Assembly (NCBI RefSeq): GCF_001570405.1
Contig: NZ_BBYM01000031.1
Location: 1 to 64,000, forward strand
Length of the DNA: 64,000 nucleotides
Direction of reading: 5' to 3'
From: Microtetraspora niveoalba
GTDB lineage: Bacteria > Actinomycetota > Actinomycetes > Streptosporangiales > Streptosporangiaceae
The notes beneath the pieces are model-generated. The model saw only the letters and a list, made by a program, of their open reading frames with translations. It was not told where the DNA came from and made no database searches. The translations under genes and the position numbers were made by a program. This document shows positions 59,991-64,000 of this stretch, piece after piece. The first letter of the stretch is position 1. The number at the start of each line of letters is the position of its first letter.

Positions 59991-61520
59991 TCAGCCCGGG
60001 CTGAACCAGCGGGTGAGGGCCGACTTCAGGCTGTCGGGGTCGCCGCCCGCCCAGGCGACGTAGCCGTCGGGACGGATGAGCAACGCGGGCGCCGGGGAGT
60101 CGTCGGCGGTCGCGGTCACGCGGCGCACCCGGTCGCTCCAGGACGCCGCGGTGGCGGCGAGGTCGTTCCCGCCGGTGAGGTCGAGGAGCAGGGGACGGGC
60201 GTCGCGCAGGAGCTCGGCCAGGCGCCGTGTGCGTCCGTCGCCGGTGGTCAGGTCGACGGGTGGCACGAACCAGCCGGTGGGCGCGGCGGGGTGTTCCTCG
60301 CCCATGTCGTGGCGGACAGCGGCGCCCGCCATCAGGGCGGCGACCATGTGCACGTTCTCGGCGCGCTCCAGGAGTTCCGCGAAGAGCCGGCGCAGTGCGG
60401 TGACATCGCCGCCGGGCGCCATCAGAGCGGTCGCGGCCCGGGTGTGCATGAGCACACGTTCACCGCTCGCGCGGCGTTCGGTCTCGTAGCTGTCCAGCAG
60501 GCCCTCCGGGGCCCACCCCCGCAGTGCGGCGGCGAGTTTCCAGGCGAGGTTGGCCGCGTCCTGCAGCGCCTCGTTGAGGGTCGGCCCGTGGCTCACGTGC
60601 GCGGCGTCGCCGGCGATGAAGACCCGACCGGCGCGGTAGCGGTCGGCGAGCCGGAAGTTCCGGCCGCACAGGCGGCGAAGCAACGTGGGCGCGCCCTCGG
60701 GCGGCGGAGCCAGGGGCAGGCGCACTCCGAGGACCCGTTCGACGCTCTCCTCCATCTCGGTCAGCGTCATCGGCGCGCCCGTCCCCGGGAAGTCGCCCGC
60801 CGGGTGATCCTCCCATTCGGCCGTGTTGACCAGCGGCCGCTCCGGGTCGTGCGCGAGAAGGGTGAAGACGCCCCGCTCGGTGCGGTGGAACATGGCCGGG
60901 ATCTCGCCGAGGCCGTCGATCACGACACGTCCCCCCGGCGTGAAACGGAAGCGGTCGCTCGGGCCGATCAGGGCGGTCCGGTCGACGACGTTGTCGTCGC
61001 TGACGCCGGAGAAGGCGATCCCCGCCCGCTTGCGGATCAGGCTGCGGCCGCCGTCGCAGCCGACGAGGTACCGGGCCGTGAATGTCGTCTCGGTGCCGTC
61101 CGAACCGCGTGCCACGACATCGACCCGGTCATCGGTCTGGTCGAAGGACAACACGTCCCAACCTCGCCGGACCTCCGCGCCGAGTTCCGCCGCGCGCTCG
61201 TGGAGCACACGTTCGAGATCGCGCTGGTTGACCGGCAGGAGATACATCGGGTTCTCCTCGCCGAGCACGCGCAGCGGCAGCGGCATCCCGCCGAAGAACA
61301 ACCCCGGCGCGGGCGCCGGCGCCCCTCGGCCCCCGCAGCGTTCGAAGAGACCGCGGTTGTCCAGCAGCCGCACGACCTGGCCGGCGAGGCCGTGCGCCTT
61401 GTCTGACAGGTCCGGCTCAGCCCGTCGTTCCAGCACCAGGGGCCGGACTCCCGCGAGGCGGAGCTCGCAGGCCAGAAAGAGGCCGGTGGGTCCACCGCCG
61501 ACGATGATGACGTCGAACAT
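59991..61520 (-). CDS. FAD-dependent aromatic monooxygenase (rifampicin/tetracycline-monooxygenase-like)
   Basis: 509 residues. The FAD-binding start is MFDVIIVGGGPTGLFLACELRLAGVRPLVLERR. It continues VNQRDLERVLHERAAELGAEVRRG, LVGCDGGRSLIRKRAGIAFSG (DG motif), VFIAGDAAHVSHGPTLNEALQDAANLAWKLAAALRG (GD motif), and a thioredoxin-like C-terminal domain (about 400-509). This is the class A flavoprotein group that includes drug-inactivating and polyketide-tailoring enzymes. Divergent from a TetR gene with two related operator sites, so expression is probably induced by the substrate. Confidence 0.92.
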   Translation of the reverse strand: MFDVIIVGGGPTGLFLACELRLAGVRPLVLERRAEPDLSDKAHGLAGQVVRLLDNRGLFERCGGRGAPAPAPGLFFGGMPLPLRVLGEENPMYLLPVNQRDLERVLHERAAELGAEVRRGWDVLSFDQTDDRVDVVARGSDGTETTFTARYLVGCDGGRSLIRKRAGIAFSGVSDDNVVDRTALIGPSDRFRFTPGGRVVIDGLGEIPAMFHRTERGVFTLLAHDPERPLVNTAEWEDHPAGDFPGTGAPMTLTEMEESVERVLGVRLPLAPPPEGAPTLLRRLCGRNFRLADRYRAGRVFIAGDAAHVSHGPTLNEALQDAANLAWKLAAALRGWAPEGLLDSYETERRASGERVLMHTRAATALMAPGGDVTALRRLFAELLERAENVHMVAALMAGAAVRHDMGEEHPAAPTGWFVPPVDLTTGDGRTRRLAELLRDARPLLLDLTGGNDLAATAASWSDRVRRVTATADDSPAPALLIRPDGYVAWAGGDPDSLKSALTRWFSPG

Positions 61521-61534
61521 CACTGACGCTTCCT

Positions 61535-61603
61535 TAGGATACGCGACTGTATCTAACGGCGGACACCGTAGATCACCGAGATAAGATACGCAAGTGGATC
61601 CTA
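61535..61603. promoter_or_regulatory. Two related TetR-type operator sites
   Basis: Site 1 (61535-61555) has GATAC-N6-GTATC within TAGGATAC...GTATCTA. Site 2 (61583-61603) has GATAC-N6-GGATC and spans the GTG start of the TetR gene. Both share GATACGC and equal spacing, suggesting one repressor covers both divergent promoters. Confidence 0.6.
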
Positions 61604-62304
61604 AGCACGAGCGGATCGCCGGTGACCGCGGGGCGATCGGGGCGGGCGGGGCGCGGACGGCGGAACGTCGTGCCGACGGCGGCGCGACCGGCGACGGGGG
61701 CACGCCCCGCGACGGCGGCGCATCCCGTCGACGCGGCACCGAACTCGAAGGCGCGATCCTCGACGCCGCGTGGGACGTGCTGGTCGAGCACGGGTACCAC
61801 GGCTTCACCTACGAAGCCGTCGCCGCCCGCGCCGGCACGAGTCGTCCCGTTCTCTACCGGCGCTGGCCGCGGCGCGACGACCTGCTGCTGGCCACCCTCG
61901 CCAAGTTCTGGCAGCCGATCGCGGTGCCCGACACCGGCAACCTCCGCGACGACGCGATCGGCTTCCTGCGCAACGCCGACGCCGACCGGGCGGGCATGAT
62001 CACATTGATGAGCGTGCAGCTGGTGGGCTACTTCCGCGACACCGGCACCGGCCTCGGCGACCTACGCGACACCCTCCTCACGCCGGGCCTGGCGACCGCG
62101 TTCGAGATGATCGTCACCCGCGCGGTCGAGCGCGGCGAACTGCCCGACGTGCCGCGCTCGTCCCGCGTGGTGAACCTGCCGCTGGACCTGTTGCGCCACG
62201 ACATGCTCATGACGATGCGCGCGGTGCCGGACGAGTCGATCGTCGAGATCGTGGACGAGGTGTGGCTGCCGCTGATGGGAGTGCCCGGGGCCCCGTCCGC
62301 GTAG
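61594..62304 (+). CDS. TetR-family regulator of the monooxygenase
   Basis: 236 residues from GTG 61594, with an unusual low-complexity Gly/Ala/Arg N-terminal extension of about 48 residues. The HTH (LEGAILDAAWDVLVEHGYHGFTYEAVAARAGTSRPVLYRRWPRRDDLLLATLAKF) comes next, then a helical ligand domain with TetR_C-like LRDDAIGFLRNADADRAGMITLMSVQLVGYF. Divergent from the FAD monooxygenase; site 2 overlaps its own start. Confidence 0.92.
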   Translation: MDPKHERIAGDRGAIGAGGARTAERRADGGATGDGGTPRDGGASRRRGTELEGAILDAAWDVLVEHGYHGFTYEAVAARAGTSRPVLYRRWPRRDDLLLATLAKFWQPIAVPDTGNLRDDAIGFLRNADADRAGMITLMSVQLVGYFRDTGTGLGDLRDTLLTPGLATAFEMIVTRAVERGELPDVPRSSRVVNLPLDLLRHDMLMTMRAVPDESIVEIVDEVWLPLMGVPGAPSA

Positions 62305-62417
62305 ACGCGGCACCCGCCGGGGACCCATCTTGATCGATTCCCGGTGTCGCGATGGTACGCCGCGGGCCGCGCGGTACGGCGCCCTGGCCCCGCGGCGTGC
62401 GCCACCGGGGGCGGCCG

Positions 62418-62597
62418 TCAGGCGTCCGGCGTTCCGTCCTGCTCCGGCACTCCGTCCTGCCGGTGGACGGCGGCGAGATAGGCATGGATGGCGTCGCGGT
62501 TGCGGGTGAGGCGGTCGATGCGCTGCTGGATCCGCTCCGCCTCGCCGGCCGTCCTGCCGGTGCTGTCCGGCACCGATCTTCCGGCCGGCAGGTTCAC
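62418..62597 (-). CDS. Short ORF resembling a MerR C-terminal helix
   Basis: 59 residues from a GTG (start uncertain). It contains EAERIQQRIDRLTRNRDAIHAYLAAVHRQDG, similar to the C-terminal dimerisation helix of MerR proteins (RIDRLTRNRDAI.AYL), with a natural stop soon after. No DNA-binding part precedes it; the upstream frame enters the TetR gene. Probably a gene fragment, possibly expressed by read-through from the TetR operon. Confidence 0.35.
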   Translation of the reverse strand: MNLPAGRSVPDSTGRTAGEAERIQQRIDRLTRNRDAIHAYLAAVHRQDGVPEQDGTPDA

Positions 62598-62604
62598 CTG
62601 CGGG

Positions 62605-63216
62605 TCACTTCCGCCCGGTGAGACCTGAGGCGACGATGTCGACGAGCAGGTCGAGGATCTTGCCGTGGAGATCGGGGTCGCCGAGCCGGTCGGCGAACAT
62701 CGGCACCAGCAGCACGCACTGCAGCACGCCGATGATCACGGCCGGGTCGGCGTGGACGAGCTCACCGCGGCCGGAGCGGTCGGCGACGAACTCCGTCAAC
62801 GCCGTGACGGGGTTGTCGCCCAGGGCGGTGACACGTGCCGGGTCGAGCTTGCGCGCCACGGCCTGCATCTCTTCCGGGTGGGTCATCAGGCGGCGCCACA
62901 GCGGGTTGGCCGACAGCTCGGCGAGGGTGGCGTGCAGGAAGCGGCGCAGCCCCTCGCGCGGGTCGTCGGCGCTCAGCAGGGCGCCGTCGATGACCCGGCG
63001 CTTGACCTCGCCCGACTGGCGGATCATCAGTTCCAGATACAGCGCTTCCTTGGAGTCGAAGAAGACGTAGAAGCTGCTCTTGGCCACTCCGGTGGGGGCC
63101 ATCAGCTCCTCCAACGAGGTCTTGCGCAGCCCTTGGGCGGTGAACAGCTTCTCTCCGGTCTCCAGGAGCAGGGCCGTGATGTGGGCCTTCTCCTCGGCGG
63201 TGAACGCGGGCGGCAT
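62605..63216 (-). CDS. TetR-family transcriptional regulator
   Basis: 203 residues from ATG 63216 (MPPAFTAEEKAHI). The HTH reads ITALLLETGEKLFTAQGLRKTSLEELMAPTGVAKSSFYVFFDSKEALYLELMIRQSG. The C-terminal domain is helical, with LHATLAELSANPLWRRLMTHPEEM. It lies 43 bp downstream of the DUF6653 gene on the same strand, with a small palindrome between them (63235-63246), so the two form one operon or are co-regulated. Confidence 0.92.
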   Translation of the reverse strand: MPPAFTAEEKAHITALLLETGEKLFTAQGLRKTSLEELMAPTGVAKSSFYVFFDSKEALYLELMIRQSGEVKRRVIDGALLSADDPREGLRRFLHATLAELSANPLWRRLMTHPEEMQAVARKLDPARVTALGDNPVTALTEFVADRSGRGELVHADPAVIIGVLQCVLLVPMFADRLGDPDLHGKILDLLVDIVASGLTGRK

Positions 63217-63234
63217 CGGGGGCAACCTTCCTTC

Positions 63235-63246
63235 AAGCGAACGCTT
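63235..63246. promoter_or_regulatory. Small palindrome between DUF6653 and TetR genes
   Basis: AAGCGAACGCTT, palindromic except for its two central bases, within CAAGCGAACGCTTTG. Possible TetR operator; short and unproven. Confidence 0.35.
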
Positions 63247-63259
63247 TGTTCATATGTTT

Positions 63260-63763
63260 TCACTGTTCCGTGCGGACGTGGCCGAGCGCCCGTCGCAGGC
63301 CCTCTTCGTAGATGGCGACGAAGCGGTCGATCTGCCACAACTGGGAGATGAAGACGAGTGCCCATCCGAAGACGGCGGGCCAGGCCTCGACGCGGACCAG
63401 GCCGTACACCATGATCAGGGCGCCGACGGCGGCCATGGCGATCAGCCACCGAACCGCGGGCCGGTGTGCCTCTGCCGCCAGTGAACGGTCGGCGGCGTAC
63501 ATCTTCTCGCCGTAGATGCCCTTCTCCGCCCAACTGCGCGGCTCGTGGACCGGTTTGAACGCGTGGGGGTTGATCCACATCCAGATCACGCCCGCCGCGA
63601 TCGGGACCAGCGCCCACCAGCCGAAGACGTCGCGGAAGTAGATCGGCAGCAGGATCGGCGCCAGCCCGGCCATCCGGGTCCACACGCTCCACGCGTTGGC
63701 GTGCCGCTTCCACGAGTCGTCGTCGAGCCCGAACGTCGCCGCGGCGGCCTGGGTGAGCTTCAT
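63260..63763 (-). CDS. DUF6653 family membrane protein
   Basis: 167 residues from ATG 63763, with GGAG seven bases upstream. It has FGLDDDSWKRHANAWSVWTRMAGLAPILLPIYFRDVFGWWALVPIAAGVIWMWINPHAFKPVHEPRSWAEKGIYGEKM, then two helices (WLIAMAAVGALIMVYGLVRVEAWPAVFGWALVFISQLWQIDRFVAIYE). The pattern is known to me as DUF6653; function unknown. Four membrane helices. Probably repressed by the downstream TetR protein. Confidence 0.85.
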   Translation of the reverse strand: MKLTQAAAATFGLDDDSWKRHANAWSVWTRMAGLAPILLPIYFRDVFGWWALVPIAAGVIWMWINPHAFKPVHEPRSWAEKGIYGEKMYAADRSLAAEAHRPAVRWLIAMAAVGALIMVYGLVRVEAWPAVFGWALVFISQLWQIDRFVAIYEEGLRRALGHVRTEQ

Positions 63764-63813
63764 CGTCGCTCCTCGAAGAGGGAATCGGTCGGGCACCTCC
63801 CGGCCATGCATCC

Positions 63814-63842
63814 ATAAAACCAGATTGGAGATTTGTTTTCAA
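63814..63842 (-). promoter_or_regulatory. Promoter for the DUF6653-TetR operon
   Basis: On the minus strand TTGAAA (63837-63842) and TTTTAT (63814-63819) are separated by 17 bases, in an AT-rich patch 51 bp upstream of the DUF6653 ATG. The rest to 64000 shows no gene. Confidence 0.5.
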
Positions 63843-64000
63843 CACTCGGCGATCTCCGCCTCCGGTCGCCGCCGGTGCAGGCCCGGCACTCCCGTCGGAC
63901 GGCGGAGCGGTGATGGGGGCCGGCGGCGGAGCCGTACCGGTGCATGTAGGCCGATTTCGATATCTTGCATAGTTCGTGGCCGACCGAAACCTGTGACAGA

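Overview
The window reads as chromosomal DNA of a GC-rich mycelial actinobacterium. Codon third positions are almost all G or C and GTG starts are common. Several families are typical of actinomycetes: the SpoIIAB-like ATPase / XRE-DUF5753 / DUF397 trio, NarL-type two-component pairs with ATGA or GTGA overlaps, and a mycothiol-dependent maleylpyruvate isomerase. A member of the Streptosporangiales or Streptomycetales is plausible, but genus is inference. No rRNA or tRNA gene was seen.

Positions 1-9700 look like the remains of an integrated conjugative element. An IS5-family element (3-1012) has cut off the 3' end of a DNA methyltransferase gene. Next come a degenerate methyltransferase partner, the ATPase/XRE/DUF397 regulatory trio, an HTH-like accessory protein, a VirB2/TrbC-like pilin and a VirB6/TrbL-like channel protein. 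The transfer genes stop at a junction near 9.2 kb, where an internal piece of a phytase-like esterase gene lies in the opposite direction.

Positions 9711-14696 hold the most interesting locus, a compact RiPP cluster of graspetide type. It contains a C39-peptidase ABC exporter, an 87-residue membrane stub resembling the N-terminus of a HlyD adaptor, a 51-residue precursor with a double-glycine leader, an MvdC/MvdD-like ATP-grasp ligase and a PpiC-related maturation protein. Beyond it (14863-18293) a TPR/winged-helix regulator lies between two secreted-protein genes. Both of those have three CGTTCCA repeats at exact 10-bp spacing about 40-45 bp upstream of the start.

Positions 18389-24650 mix hydrolases, a NarL-type two-component system, a HIT protein and gene remnants (MerR, alpha/beta hydrolase, IS256). 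Positions 24762-32070 form an envelope-response locus: lipoprotein, peptidoglycan-binding efflux adaptor, MacB-like ABC ATPase and permease, OmpR/HK pair and D,D-carboxypeptidase lipoprotein. GATAC repeats in 11-bp phase precede both the first and the last transcription unit, which suggests one regulon.

Positions 32219-46914 contain a WYL regulator with a divergent RidA, DUF5701, VOC and TetR genes, a STAS protein, a tandem two-module histidine kinase with its regulator, a proline-iminopeptidase-like hydrolase, DUF6529, a vanadium-haloperoxidase-like protein, a histidine phosphatase and another NarL-type pair. Positions 46911-54087 contain DUF2306, a quinone-oxidoreductase-like MDR enzyme, a flavin-binding PPOX protein, a PAP2 protein and an ABC-2 transporter with its own two-component system.

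Positions 54226-59088 are a gentisate catabolic operon (3-hydroxybenzoate 6-hydroxylase-like, mycothiol-dependent maleylpyruvate isomerase, fumarylpyruvate hydrolase, gentisate dioxygenase) with a divergent IclR regulator. The window ends with a TipA-like MerR regulator, a FAD monooxygenase/TetR divergent pair and a TetR/DUF6653 operon.
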